A stretch of DNA of 64,000 nucleotides from Synechococcus sp. WH 8101 (GTDB lineage: Bacteria > Cyanobacteriota > Cyanobacteriia > PCC-6307 > Cyanobiaceae). Position 1 is the first letter of the stretch; every line of letters starts with the position of its first letter. Positions 56,057-64,000 of the stretch are shown here, in pieces. A model generated the notes under the pieces. The model saw only the letters and a list, made by a program, of their open reading frames with translations, had not been told where the DNA came from and did no database searches. A program made the translations under genes and the position numbers. The stretch lies in NCBI RefSeq assembly GCF_004209775.1, contig NZ_CP035914.1, positions 1 to 64,000 of the forward strand, given 5' to 3'.

Positions 56057-57856
56057 ATGACACGCGCCATCAGCAGTCGGGACGGGCATCGCCACAGCGG
56101 CATGCATCAGCAACCACTGGTGTTGCTGGGAGTGGTGTTGTTGTTCTGCGGGGCGATGCTGACCCGCCTCACCTGGTTGCAGGTGCTGGAGGGTGCCCAT
56201 TACAAGGAGCTGGCCGACGAGAATCGCATCCGCTTGGTGCCACGCTCACCGATTCGTGGCCGTCTGCTCGATCGCCACGGCAAGGTGCTGGCGTCGAGCA
56301 AGCTCACCTATTCGCTTTATCTTGAGCCGCGCCTGGTGGATGAGGCCAGCTGGCCGGATCTGCGCGATCGCCTCGCCCGTCTGCTCAACCTTTCGGCGCA
56401 GGATCTTGATGCCCGTCGCGGTCGCGGCGTTGATCGCGATGGTTATCGGATCACCCTGGCCACCGACCTGAAACCCGAACAGGTGCTCCGTTTCAGGGAA
56501 CAGGCCCTCGGGCTCAAGGGTGCCCAAGTGGATGTAGACATCCTCCGCTTTTACCCCCACGGATCGCTCGCGTCTCACGCCCTCGGTTACACCCAGCCGA
56601 TCACGGAGGAGGAATACAAGCAGCTGGCTGAGAAGGGATACAAGATCCGGGATCGGATCGGCCGCACCGGCGTGGAGGCGGCCTACGAGTCCTGGCTGCG
56701 CGGCAAGTGGGGCGGGCAGATGCTCGAGGTGAATGCCATGGGCGAGGTGCAGCGCAACCTTGGCGATCGGCCGTCGGTGGCGGGCAAAGACCTCACCCTC
56801 ACCCTCGACCTCGATCTGCAGGAGGTAGCGGAACAGGCGCTGGCGGATAAACCCGGTGGCGCGATCGTGGCCATGGATCCCCGCACCGGAGCGGTGCTGG
56901 CTCTGGCGAGCAAACCCAATTTCGATCCCAATTTCTTCTCCAAGCTGGTCACCACCCAGAAGGAATACGACGCCCTGTTCTCCAACCCCGCCAAGCCTCT
57001 GCTCAGCCGGGCGATGAACCCCTACGACCCCGGCAGCACCTGGAAACCGGTGACAGCGATGGCCGGGATGGAATCGGGCAAGTTTCCGCCCGACACCAAG
57101 CTCAACACTATGGCATGCATCACTTACGGCGGCCACTGCTTCCCGGATCACAACGGTGCCGGTTTCGGCCGGATCGGTTATGCCGATGCTCTGCGCTTTT
57201 CCAGCAACACGTTTTTCTATCAGGTGGGTGTGGGGGTGGGCTCCCGCGCCTTGAAGAAAGCAGCCACGCAGCTCGGTTTCGGTGGCAAGAGCGGCATTGA
57301 GATCGGCTGGGAGGAGAGTGTGGGGTTGGTGGGCGATGAAGATTGGGCTGCCGCCGGTCGGGGCTGGGCCCAGCCGGGCACCACCCCCTGGATTCCGGAA
57401 GACATGGCGAGCGCGTCCATCGGTCAGTCGGTGGTGCAGATCACGCCGCTGCAGCTGGCGCGCGCCTATTCCGTTTTCGCTAACGGCGGTTGGTTGGTGA
57501 CGCCCCATCTCGCCGATCAGGGACTCGACTGGACCGCTCCCTCCCGGCGCACCAAAGTGGACATGAAACCCTCCACGCTGGCCAAGATCAGGGAGGGCTT
57601 GCGCAAGGTGGTTTCCGATGGCACCGGCTACGGCCTCAATGGACCCGGTATCCCCTCGGCGGGAGGAAAAACCGGCACGGCAGAGGACAGCACCGGTGGA
57701 CCTGACCATGCCTGGTTCGCCACCTATGCCCCTTACCCCGAAGGCGAGATCGTGATCGTGGCGTTCGCCCAGAACACCCCCGGAGGTGGCTCGGTGCATG
57801 CCCTGCCGATGGCCAAGAAGGTGATGGAGGTGTGGAACCGCAAGCGGGCGAAGTAA
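56057..57856 (+). CDS. mrdA: Penicillin-binding protein 2 (peptidoglycan transpeptidase)
   Basis: Class B PBP for lateral wall growth, partner of RodA. The 599-aa protein has an N-terminal membrane anchor (about 15-35), a pedestal domain, and the transpeptidase motifs SxxK in GSTWKPVTAMAG, SxN in SSNTFFYQVG and KTG in GGKTGTAED. The 3' end is 3 nt from the convergent sqdX. Confidence 0.95.
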   Translation: MTRAISSRDGHRHSGMHQQPLVLLGVVLLFCGAMLTRLTWLQVLEGAHYKELADENRIRLVPRSPIRGRLLDRHGKVLASSKLTYSLYLEPRLVDEASWPDLRDRLARLLNLSAQDLDARRGRGVDRDGYRITLATDLKPEQVLRFREQALGLKGAQVDVDILRFYPHGSLASHALGYTQPITEEEYKQLAEKGYKIRDRIGRTGVEAAYESWLRGKWGGQMLEVNAMGEVQRNLGDRPSVAGKDLTLTLDLDLQEVAEQALADKPGGAIVAMDPRTGAVLALASKPNFDPNFFSKLVTTQKEYDALFSNPAKPLLSRAMNPYDPGSTWKPVTAMAGMESGKFPPDTKLNTMACITYGGHCFPDHNGAGFGRIGYADALRFSSNTFFYQVGVGVGSRALKKAATQLGFGGKSGIEIGWEESVGLVGDEDWAAAGRGWAQPGTTPWIPEDMASASIGQSVVQITPLQLARAYSVFANGGWLVTPHLADQGLDWTAPSRRTKVDMKPSTLAKIREGLRKVVSDGTGYGLNGPGIPSAGGKTGTAEDSTGGPDHAWFATYAPYPEGEIVIVAFAQNTPGGGSVHALPMAKKVMEVWNRKRAK

Positions 57857-57859
57857 GGA

Positions 57860-59005
57860 TCAGGCGACCTGGGCCAGCTCCGGCTTCAGCACCTTGCGGT
57901 AGTAGGTGCGCAGCTGTTCCGTGGCTCCGGCCCAGCCCCAGCGCTCCGCTTCCGTACGGGCCGCCCGGCGCAGGGCCTGCCGTTCGAGATCGTTGCCCAG
58001 CAGTCGTTGCGTGGCCTGGATCAGACTGGCGGCGCCTCCATCGGCCCCATCCGGCTCGTAAAGGCAGCCGTTGAGGCCATCGCTGATGATGTCAGGGATG
58101 CCACCGCGGTTGGCGCCCACCACGGGACACCCCGCAGCCATCGCCTCCAGCAGCACCAGGCCGAGGGTTTCGGTGCTGGAGGGGAAGAGGAAGGCATCGC
58201 CACTGGCGTAGGCACTGGCCAGCTCTTCGCCAGCGAGGTAGCCCACGAAGGTGGTGGCGGTGCCCTCGAAATGGCGCTCGAGTTGCTGGCGGTGCGGTCC
58301 GTCCCCCACCAGGGCGAGACGGGCATCGGGGAGGGCTTCCAGCACCGGACGGATCCGCTCGATTTGTTTTTCGGCTGACAAGCGGCCCACATAGAGCAGG
58401 AGTGCGCCGCGGTCGTCGTGTGCACCCAGCAGCCGCTGACGCATGGCGTCGCTGCGCAGCTCGGGCCGGAACAGCTCGGTGTCGACGCCTCGCTGCCAGA
58501 GGGCGGTGTGCTGGATGCCCTTTTCGCTCAGTTCCTTCACCATGGCGGTGGAGGTGCAGAGATTGAGTTCGGCCTGGTTGTGGGCCGCCTTCAGCAACTC
58601 CCAGAGCAGGGGCTCGAGCATCCCCATGCCGTAATGCTCCAGGTATTTCGGCAGATGGGTGTGATAGCTGGCGATCAGGGGGATCGACTTGTTTTTGGCC
58701 AGCCAGATTCCTCCGAGGCCAAGAACGGCCGGATTCACCACGTGCACCAGATCCGGCTGGAAGGCGTCAATCGCTTCCGACACAGCGGGCCGCGGCAGGG
58801 CGAGCTTGAGCTCCGGGTAGAGCGGCAGCGGCATGGCTGGCACACCGATCACCCCTGCGCCCATGTACTCGCTCGGAGCGCCTTCCGGACAGAACACGAG
58901 CACTTCATCGCCGGCCTCCACCAGGTGCTTCACCGTCTTGGTGAGACGGGTGACGATCCCATCCACCTTCGGCAGAAAGGTTTCAGTGAAAAAGGCGATC
59001 TTCAC
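57860..59005 (-). CDS. sqdX: Sulfolipid synthase SqdX (sulfoquinovosyltransferase)
   Basis: GT4-type glycosyltransferase that moves sulfoquinovose from UDP to diacylglycerol, making SQDG of thylakoid membranes. The 381-aa protein has FTETFLPKVDGIVTRL at the acceptor side, SYHTHLPKYLEHYGMGM, and the donor-site motif FLFPSSTETLGLVLLEAMA. It follows sqdB on the same strand with a 30-nt gap. Confidence 0.94.
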   Translation of the reverse strand: MKIAFFTETFLPKVDGIVTRLTKTVKHLVEAGDEVLVFCPEGAPSEYMGAGVIGVPAMPLPLYPELKLALPRPAVSEAIDAFQPDLVHVVNPAVLGLGGIWLAKNKSIPLIASYHTHLPKYLEHYGMGMLEPLLWELLKAAHNQAELNLCTSTAMVKELSEKGIQHTALWQRGVDTELFRPELRSDAMRQRLLGAHDDRGALLLYVGRLSAEKQIERIRPVLEALPDARLALVGDGPHRQQLERHFEGTATTFVGYLAGEELASAYASGDAFLFPSSTETLGLVLLEAMAAGCPVVGANRGGIPDIISDGLNGCLYEPDGADGGAASLIQATQRLLGNDLERQALRRAARTEAERWGWAGATEQLRTYYRKVLKPELAQVA

Positions 59006-59035
59006 GGAGTGGGAGAGCAGGCAGGGAACGCGGAA

Positions 59036-60232
59036 TCAGGCCTTGGCCCGGATCGCTTCAGCTTGTTGGTTGGTCCAGGCTGACACGCAGGGGATCCGCT
59101 TCCGATCGCAGCGGTCGGCGTAGCGCGTCGCGATCTCCACCACTTCCTTGAGCAGGCCGTCATCGAGGGTGGTCGGGTTGAGCCCCAGTTCGATGAAGCA
59201 GCGGTTGTCCACGATCAGATCGTTCTCGACCGCTTCGTTGCGCGGGTTGGGCAGGTTGTTGATGGCGGCGCCGGTGAGGGCAGCCACCTTTTTGGCCAGT
59301 TCGCCCACCTGATGGCTCTCGGTCATCTGGTTGAAGATTTTCACCCGCTCACCCTTCTGTGGGGGGTTCTCCAGGGCCAGCTGCACGCAGCGCACCGAGT
59401 CGCGGATGTGGATGAAGGCGCGGGTCTGGCCGCCGGTGCCGTGCACGGTGAGCGGGTACCCGATCGCCGCCTGCATCAGGAAGCGGTTCAGCACCGTGCC
59501 GTAGTCACCGTCGTAGTCGAAGCGGTTGGTGAGGCGCGGGTCGCGGTCGGTGGCTTCGGTGTTGGTGCCCCAGACGATGCCTTGATGCAGATCGGTGATG
59601 CGTACCAAATCGTTTTTGTTGTAGTAGAGGAAGAGCAGCTGATCCAGCGTCTTGGTCATGTGATAGACGCTGCCCGGGCTGGCCGGGTGGAGAATTTCCT
59701 CCTCGAAGCGGGAGCCATCCGGCTGGGGCACCTCCACCTTCAGGTAGCCCTCAGGGATCGTGGCGCCGCGGTGGGAGCCGTAGCCATACACGCCCATGGT
59801 GCCCAGGTGCACCACGTGGATGTCGAGGCCGCTTTCGACGATGGCGGCCAGCAGGTTGTGGGTGCCGTTGACGTTGTTGTCCACGGTGTAGCGCTTGGTG
59901 GCGCTGCTCTTCATCGAATAGGGCGCAGCGCGCTGTTCGGCGAAGTGCACCACCGAATCCGGGCGCTCCTCCAGCAGCAGATCGAGCAGGCGCTGGTACT
60001 CATGGGCAATGTCCATGTGCACGAAGCGCATCGGCTTGCCACCGATCTCCTCCCAGGCCTGCAGCCGCACGCCGATGCTGGTGATCGGGGTGAGCGATTC
60101 CACTTCCAGATCGATGTCGATCTTGCGACGGCTGAGATTGTCGACGATCAGCACCTCATGGCCCTGATCCGCCAGGTTCACAGCACACGGCCAGCCGCAG
60201 AAGCCGTCACCGCCGAGAACGAGAACTTTCAC
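59036..60232 (-). CDS. sqdB: UDP-sulfoquinovose synthase
   Basis: Makes UDP-sulfoquinovose from UDP-glucose and sulfite. The 398-aa extended SDR has the NAD loop VLVLGGDGFCGWPCAVNLA, YGYGSHRGATIPEG, and the catalytic YxxxK in SVYHMTKTLDQ. Together with sqdX it forms the complete cyanobacterial sulfolipid pathway. Confidence 0.97.
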   Translation of the reverse strand: MKVLVLGGDGFCGWPCAVNLADQGHEVLIVDNLSRRKIDIDLEVESLTPITSIGVRLQAWEEIGGKPMRFVHMDIAHEYQRLLDLLLEERPDSVVHFAEQRAAPYSMKSSATKRYTVDNNVNGTHNLLAAIVESGLDIHVVHLGTMGVYGYGSHRGATIPEGYLKVEVPQPDGSRFEEEILHPASPGSVYHMTKTLDQLLFLYYNKNDLVRITDLHQGIVWGTNTEATDRDPRLTNRFDYDGDYGTVLNRFLMQAAIGYPLTVHGTGGQTRAFIHIRDSVRCVQLALENPPQKGERVKIFNQMTESHQVGELAKKVAALTGAAINNLPNPRNEAVENDLIVDNRCFIELGLNPTTLDDGLLKEVVEIATRYADRCDRKRIPCVSAWTNQQAEAIRAKA

Positions 60233-60290
60233 CCCAAACTCCTGCCGAAGCGTGCAAGCCGCTGATCTGAGGCAAGCTACTACAGGCTTT

Positions 60291-60458
60291 TCAGCTGATT
60301 GCTGCGGAGATGGCCATCAGGCTCAGCACCAGCACGGCCCCGCCGAGAATCAGCAGCCGGGAGCCGTTGCTGCGGCTAGCGGAAGCGTCCATCACCTCCA
60401 TCCGGGGCTCTTTGGCGAAGGCGTTGAGACGGCCGCCGTCTTCCTGGGTGACCTGCAT
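60291..60458 (-). CDS. psb34: Psb34-like small membrane protein
   Basis: A 55-aa single-span protein with the family motif EDGGRLNAFAKEPRM followed by a hydrophobic helix (LLILGGAVLVLSLMAISAAI). This matches the ssl1498/Psb34 group, which binds a CP47-containing photosystem II assembly intermediate. The ATG at 60458 is preferred; 60473 would add five residues. It has its own leader between sqdB and thiG. Confidence 0.78.
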   Translation of the reverse strand: MQVTQEDGGRLNAFAKEPRMEVMDASASRSNGSRLLILGGAVLVLSLMAISAAIS

Positions 60459-60547
60459 GGCCCTGAGCTGCATCTGCGCAGACCTTATGGAGTCCGTTCA
60501 GCTGTGGCCTGCTTCTGCCATGCAGCTTCACGGCCGGTGATCCTTCG

Positions 60548-61375
60548 TTACGTCACCCGGCCGCTGGTGGGGGAGCTGGCGGAGGCCTCTTGACGGAGGG
60601 GCAGGCGACCGGCGCGATGGGCGAGGCGTCCGGCCCGCACGGCGTCAGCCATCGCTTCTGCCATGGTGGCTGGATCGCCCGCCAGGGCGATGGCGCTGTT
60701 CACCAGCACAGCGTCCGCACCCATCTCCAGCGCCTGGGCAGCCTCACTCGGCACCCCGATGCCCGCATCCACCACCACGGGCACGCCGGCGTTCTCGATG
60801 ATCAGGGCGATATTGGCGGCATTGCGCAGCCCCTGACCGGATCCGATCGGAGAGCCCAGGGGCATCACCGTGGCGCAGCCCACCTCCTCCAGGCGTTTGG
60901 CGAGCAGCGGATCAGCGTTGATGTAGGGCAGCACGGTGAAGCCCTCGTTCACCAGCTGTTCCGCCGCTTCAAGGGTGCCGAAGGGATCGGGGAGCAGATG
61001 GCGGCTGTCGGGGATCACCTCCAGCTTCACGAAGGTGTTGTCCTCCTGTCCGGCCAGCTTGGCCAGCTCCCGGCCGAGGCGGGCAACCCGAACCGCCTCC
61101 TCAGCGGTGGCGCACCCGGCGGTGTTGGGCAACATCAAGATCCTTGTCCAGTCGATCGCCTCCATCAAGCCGGCATGGCCGGCGGCCACAGCCTGCACGC
61201 GGCGCACGGCCACGGTCACCATCTCGCAGCGCGAACGCTGGAGGCTGGCCTGCATCGTGCTGAGGTCGGGGTATTTGCCTGTGCCGGTGAAGAGCCGACT
61301 GCTGAAGCAACGGCCGCCGATGTGCAACGGATCGTCTGCGGCGGACGGGCTTGCGGGGCTGGAGGTGAGATCCAT
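60548..61375 (-). CDS. thiG: Thiazole synthase ThiG
   Basis: Forms the thiazole ring of thiamine from DXP, dehydroglycine and ThiS thiocarboxylate. The 275-aa TIM-barrel protein has [35 protein letters not shown], the Schiff-base Lys region [16 protein letters not shown], and the phosphate-binding [12 protein letters not shown]. The C-terminal tail is variable. Second thiamine gene of the window after thiL. Confidence 0.95.
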   Translation of the reverse strand: MDLTSSPASPSAADDPLHIGGRCFSSRLFTGTGKYPDLSTMQASLQRSRCEMVTVAVRRVQAVAAGHAGLMEAIDWTRILMLPNTAGCATAEEAVRVARLGRELAKLAGQEDNTFVKLEVIPDSRHLLPDPFGTLEAAEQLVNEGFTVLPYINADPLLAKRLEEVGCATVMPLGSPIGSGQGLRNAANIALIIENAGVPVVVDAGIGVPSEAAQALEMGADAVLVNSAIALAGDPATMAEAMADAVRAGRLAHRAGRLPLRQEASASSPTSGRVT

Positions 61376-61468
61376 GGCGCGTGCGGCGGATTGGTGTGAG
61401 AACCGGATCAGGGGGCGCTCCCGTCGTTCGGGATGGCACTACCGTGCGCCCATCATCCATTTCCATCC

Positions 61469-61990
61469 ATGCCCGTTCCAGTCGCCGTGGATCTGCCGGT
61501 TCAGTCTCCGGTGGTGTTCGAGGCTCCTCTGCCGTTGGATTCCTCCCAGCTGGCGACGCCGATGGTGCTGGAGGGAACGGTGGACACCTTTGATCCGGTG
61601 GCACGGGCCGCATCGCTGGCCTCTTCGATGTCGCGTCAATGGTGCGGCTCTTACCGCTCCTTCACCGGCGGCGCGGTGCAGCCCGTGCAGGTGACGCTTG
61701 CCAGCGTGCAGCCCATGGGTCAGATGGTGGTGCTGCGCGGCGACATGCGCATCGGCGAGACCAGCACGCCGGTGCAGGGCAACCTGAATGCCAAGTCAGA
61801 TCAACTCGATCTGCTGCCCCTGGCGGATCCGCTCACCGCGGGCCTCGAGCCCGGTGGTTCCTTCCTTGGCCTGCAGGGTGCCACCCTGGCTGGCTGGGTC
61901 GCGCCGCGGATGACCTATCCCGGTGGTCGCCTCAACCTTGCCGCTGAGTGTGGGAGCTCAGAAGCCCTTCCGATCCGCGGCCTCTGGTGA
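61469..61990 (+). CDS. Conserved hypothetical protein (173 aa)
   Basis: A 173-aa beta-rich protein with no recognised domain; a central SRQWCGSYRSFTGGAVQPVQ contains one of two cysteines. The ATG at 61469 (MPVPVAVDLP) is chosen over an upstream CTG/ATG region inside the intergenic space after thiG. No signal peptide is evident. The 3' end overlaps the convergent TPR gene by 33 nt. Confidence 0.65.
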   Translation: MPVPVAVDLPVQSPVVFEAPLPLDSSQLATPMVLEGTVDTFDPVARAASLASSMSRQWCGSYRSFTGGAVQPVQVTLASVQPMGQMVVLRGDMRIGETSTPVQGNLNAKSDQLDLLPLADPLTAGLEPGGSFLGLQGATLAGWVAPRMTYPGGRLNLAAECGSSEALPIRGLW

Positions 61991-62533
61991 GGCGTTGCTC
62001 CGAGCAGCACTGCGGCGCAGCTGCTGCTCGACACGCTTCAGGCGACGGGAGGCCGTGGCGTTCGTGGGCTCCAGCTTGAGCGATTGGCGATAGAGCTCGG
62101 CCGCCCCATCCAGGTCGAGAAGTCGCTCCCTGGCGAACGCCAGGTTGTTGAGGGCCACGGGGTAGTCGGGCTTCGCCTGCAGTGCCGCTCTGTAGTGCTT
62201 CACCGCCCCCTCGAAATCTTTCTGGGCGGCGAGAGCGAAACCAAGCGCATTTTCCACGAGGGCCCGCGCTTCATCGGGCTCACCGGACAGACGTTTCAGC
62301 GCCTGACGCAGGGTGGTTGTGGCCTGGGGATAGAGGCGTTTGCGCAGTTGCACCGACGCCAGTTCATAGAGCTGTCCAGCGTCGCGGGAGGCTGCTGCAC
62401 CCTCCTGTTCAAGGCGAATGAGTGAGAGTTCGTCACGCCGCACACGCAATAACTGCCGACCTACCAGCACGGCCACGATCGACAACAGGCCGATCAGACC
62501 GAGCAGGTAAGTCTGGGGAACGAGGATGTCCAT
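61958..62533 (-). CDS. ycf37: Ycf37-like TPR membrane protein
   Basis: A 191-aa protein with an N-terminal membrane span (YLLGLIGLLSIVAVLVGRQL) and about three TPRs (AVKHYRAALQAKPDYPVALN, AAELYRQSLKLEPTNATASR). This fits Ycf37, a photosystem I assembly factor in cyanobacteria and algae. The name is by architecture and is not certain. Confidence 0.7.
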   Translation of the reverse strand: MDILVPQTYLLGLIGLLSIVAVLVGRQLLRVRRDELSLIRLEQEGAAASRDAGQLYELASVQLRKRLYPQATTTLRQALKRLSGEPDEARALVENALGFALAAQKDFEGAVKHYRAALQAKPDYPVALNNLAFARERLLDLDGAAELYRQSLKLEPTNATASRRLKRVEQQLRRSAARSNASPEAADRKGF

Positions 62534-62562
62534 GAACGCTGACTCCTCGACTCAGTGTGACC

Positions 62563-62910
62563 TCAGGCCTTGGCGGTGGAGACCACGGTGGTGAAGGTGC
62601 CCGGATCGACCACGGCGAGCTGGGCGAGCATTTTGCGGTTGATGCGCACATCGGCCTTCTTGAGGCCACCGATCAGGCGGCTGTAGCTCATGCCATTGAG
62701 GCGAGCGGCAGCATTGATCCGGGCGATCCAGAGACGACGGAAATCGCGCTTGCGACGACGACGGTCGCGGTAGGCGTTGCAGAGGGCCTTCATCACCCGC
62801 TGATTCGCGGTGCGGAAGAGGGTGCCGTTGCTGCCGCGGAAACCGCGGGCAAGGCGAAGAATCTTGTTGCGGCGCTTGCGGGCGACGTTGCCTCTTTTGA
62901 CGCGAGCCAT
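62563..62910 (-). CDS. rplT: 50S ribosomal protein L20
   Basis: 115-aa L20, needed for early 50S assembly. Typical basic N-terminus [20 protein letters not shown] and core [20 protein letters not shown]-like region. Follows rpmI by 73 nt on the same strand; L20 often autoregulates this pair, though no clear operator was identified here. Confidence 0.97.
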   Translation of the reverse strand: MARVKRGNVARKRRNKILRLARGFRGSNGTLFRTANQRVMKALCNAYRDRRRRKRDFRRLWIARINAAARLNGMSYSRLIGGLKKADVRINRKMLAQLAVVDPGTFTTVVSTAKA

Positions 62911-62983
62911 GGATGTGGGGAGAACTAGTTAAAGGACGATCTGAACGCGGTTCCGTGTCTGCTCGATCGAACAGGCCTGGGAC

Positions 62984-63181
62984 TCAGGCGTAGGGCATCA
63001 TCAGGGCCACACGCTCTTCATCGGTGCGGTCCACCACTGCTTTGGTGGCGAGGTGACGCTTCAGCTTCGGGCTCTTGTGATCGAGCAGGTGATTGCGGAA
63101 GGCGCGACGACGCAGGAACTTGCCAGTGGCCGTCGCCTTGAACCGCTTGGCGGCAGCTTTGCGGGTCTTGAGCTTGGGCAT
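62984..63181 (-). CDS. rpmI: 50S ribosomal protein L35
   Basis: 65-aa L35: [20 protein letters not shown] start, highly basic, ending VALMMPYA. The ATG at 63181 is the family start; a longer upstream reading frame is only antisense to the SpoIID gene. First gene of the rpmI-rplT pair. Confidence 0.95.
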   Translation of the reverse strand: MPKLKTRKAAAKRFKATATGKFLRRRAFRNHLLDHKSPKLKRHLATKAVVDRTDEERVALMMPYA

Positions 63182-63238
63182 GTCTCTGGCTGCGCGTGGC
63201 ACAAACGACAACAATACGCCTTCGACTGCCACCCTTGG

Positions 63239-64000
63239 ATGACCCGATTCTCCTCCGTTGTGATGAAGGGATGGATTGCGCCCGCCCTGGTGGCGGTCAC
63301 GGCCTTCACCGGTGGTTGTCGGGCCCAGGATCTCGCCGTGCCGCCCGCAGCTGAGGAGATCAGCCTGCAGCGGCCCACCCACCGGCAGGTGCCCAAGCCA
63401 CCGGCGGCGACGGCCCAGGCTCTTTGGGTGGCGCTGGCGGACCATCTCGGCCAAGCCGCAGGCGGTGATCATTCGGCTGCTCTGCTGACCCTGCGCAGTG
63501 CCGGGGCGGCTCCGCTGCGGTTGCTGGCGCCCGGCGGTGGCTCCAAGCCCTTGGCGACGGGAGCCAGTCTTCGTTTCAGCTGGCGGGCGGTGCCGCTGGC
63601 CAAGCCGGTGGAGCTGGCGCGGCAGGTGGCCGGGCCGTTCGCCAGCTTTGAATCCGCCGATCGAGTGGCGCAACGCTGGCGCGCGCAGGGTGTGGAGGCT
63701 CTGGTGGCCCATCCCAAGGATTGGCAGGTCTGGGCGCCTGAATCGGCGGCGCCGCTGCCGAACGTGCCCACCCGGCTCTGGACCGCCACGGTGCAGGCCA
63801 CGGTGCAGCCGGTGCTGGAGGGGCCCAAGGGTGGCCGCACTCTGAAGGGCCCGCTGCTGATCGAGGCGCCGGATGGCTTGCGCTGGAAGGGTGGGGTGAT
63901 GCGTGGGCCGTTCCGGCTCCAGGCCGATGCCTATGGCAGCTGGACCCTGCTGGAGCAGGTGCCGTTGGAGCGCTACCTCGAGGGTGTGGTGCCCCATGAG
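63239..64000 (+). CDS. SpoIID/LytB domain protein (partial, 3' end beyond window)
   Basis: 254 codons are visible. The N-terminus has a signal ([14 protein letters not shown]) whose TGGC could be a lipobox. A SPOR-like or linker region follows, then the beginning of the SpoIID/LytB domain at [14 protein letters not shown], which in other members binds or cleaves denuded peptidoglycan glycans. The gene runs off the right edge. ATG at 63239, divergent from rpmI with 57 nt between. Confidence 0.85.
   Translation, partial: MTRFSSVVMKGWIAPALVAVTAFTGGCRAQDLAVPPAAEEISLQRPTHRQVPKPPAATAQALWVALADHLGQAAGGDHSAALLTLRSAGAAPLRLLAPGGGSKPLATGASLRFSWRAVPLAKPVELARQVAGPFASFESADRVAQRWRAQGVEALVAHPKDWQVWAPESAAPLPNVPTRLWTATVQATVQPVLEGPKGGRTLKGPLLIEAPDGLRWKGGVMRGPFRLQADAYGSWTLLEQVPLERYLEGVVPHE

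Overview
The window reads as the first 64 kb of a high-GC marine or brackish picocyanobacterial chromosome (Synechococcus/Cyanobium lineage). It opens exactly at dnaN. It carries photosynthesis-lineage genes: gap2, sqdB and sqdX for sulfolipid, a Psb34-like small membrane protein, a Ycf37-like TPR protein, a lumenal CYP38-like cyclophilin, cbiD and a glycine-rich RRM protein. The order dnaN-purL-purF-topoisomerase-queG-nusB-ftsY-argH-rbp-dusA is, from general knowledge, that of picocyanobacteria. Genes are dense, with frequent TGATG or ATGA stop-start overlaps and GTG/TTG starts. The strain cannot be named from sequence alone.

Layout. 1-20 kb: replication clamp, purine synthesis (purL, purF), a ParC/GyrA-like topoisomerase, queG and a TPR protein, membrane proteins, nusB, ftsY, a SpoIIE-type phosphatase, argH, an RNA-binding protein, dusA, an exported MsrB and a flavoprotein. 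20-24 kb: a pilB-pilT-pilC type IV pilus operon on the minus strand. 24-28 kb: grpE, dnaJ, a TusA-like protein, rsgA, ybaB. 28-36 kb: murC-murB, gap2, a cyclophilin with thiL, efp-accB, pdxA. 36-44 kb: small conserved proteins, a divergent HNH endonuclease / SNF2 helicase pair, a half-size AbrB-type membrane protein, tRNA-Gly(CCC), a class V aminotransferase and cbiD. 44-45.9 kb: guaA.

45.84-54.96 kb: an integrative genomic island inserted at the 3' end of guaA. It is bounded by a 15-bp direct repeat that re-creates the last codons and stop of guaA. It encodes a tyrosine recombinase next to the left end, a convergent 318-aa protein of unknown family, several small orphan proteins and a visibly AT-rich core. 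That core holds two ribbon-helix-helix proteins, a lipoprotein, a zinc-ribbon protein and an 8-bp tandem repeat. Further right are a small serine recombinase with a cluster of CCGAACA sites, a DUF1651 protein, and an ISAs1-family insertion sequence with a 10-bp target duplication. Both ends carry pairs of GTTTCACC motifs spaced 11 bp, like arm-type recombinase sites. A second motif family (GTAGAGA, also 11-bp phased) sits in two duplicated control regions, before the integrase gene and before a small-gene cluster. This is the most unusual part of the window.

55-64 kb: the conserved chromosome resumes with two small conserved proteins, PBP2 (mrdA), sqdX-sqdB, a Psb34-like protein, thiG, a hypothetical, a Ycf37-like TPR protein, rpmI-rplT and the start of a SpoIID-domain protein that runs off the window. 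No rRNA, CRISPR array or biosynthetic cluster was seen.
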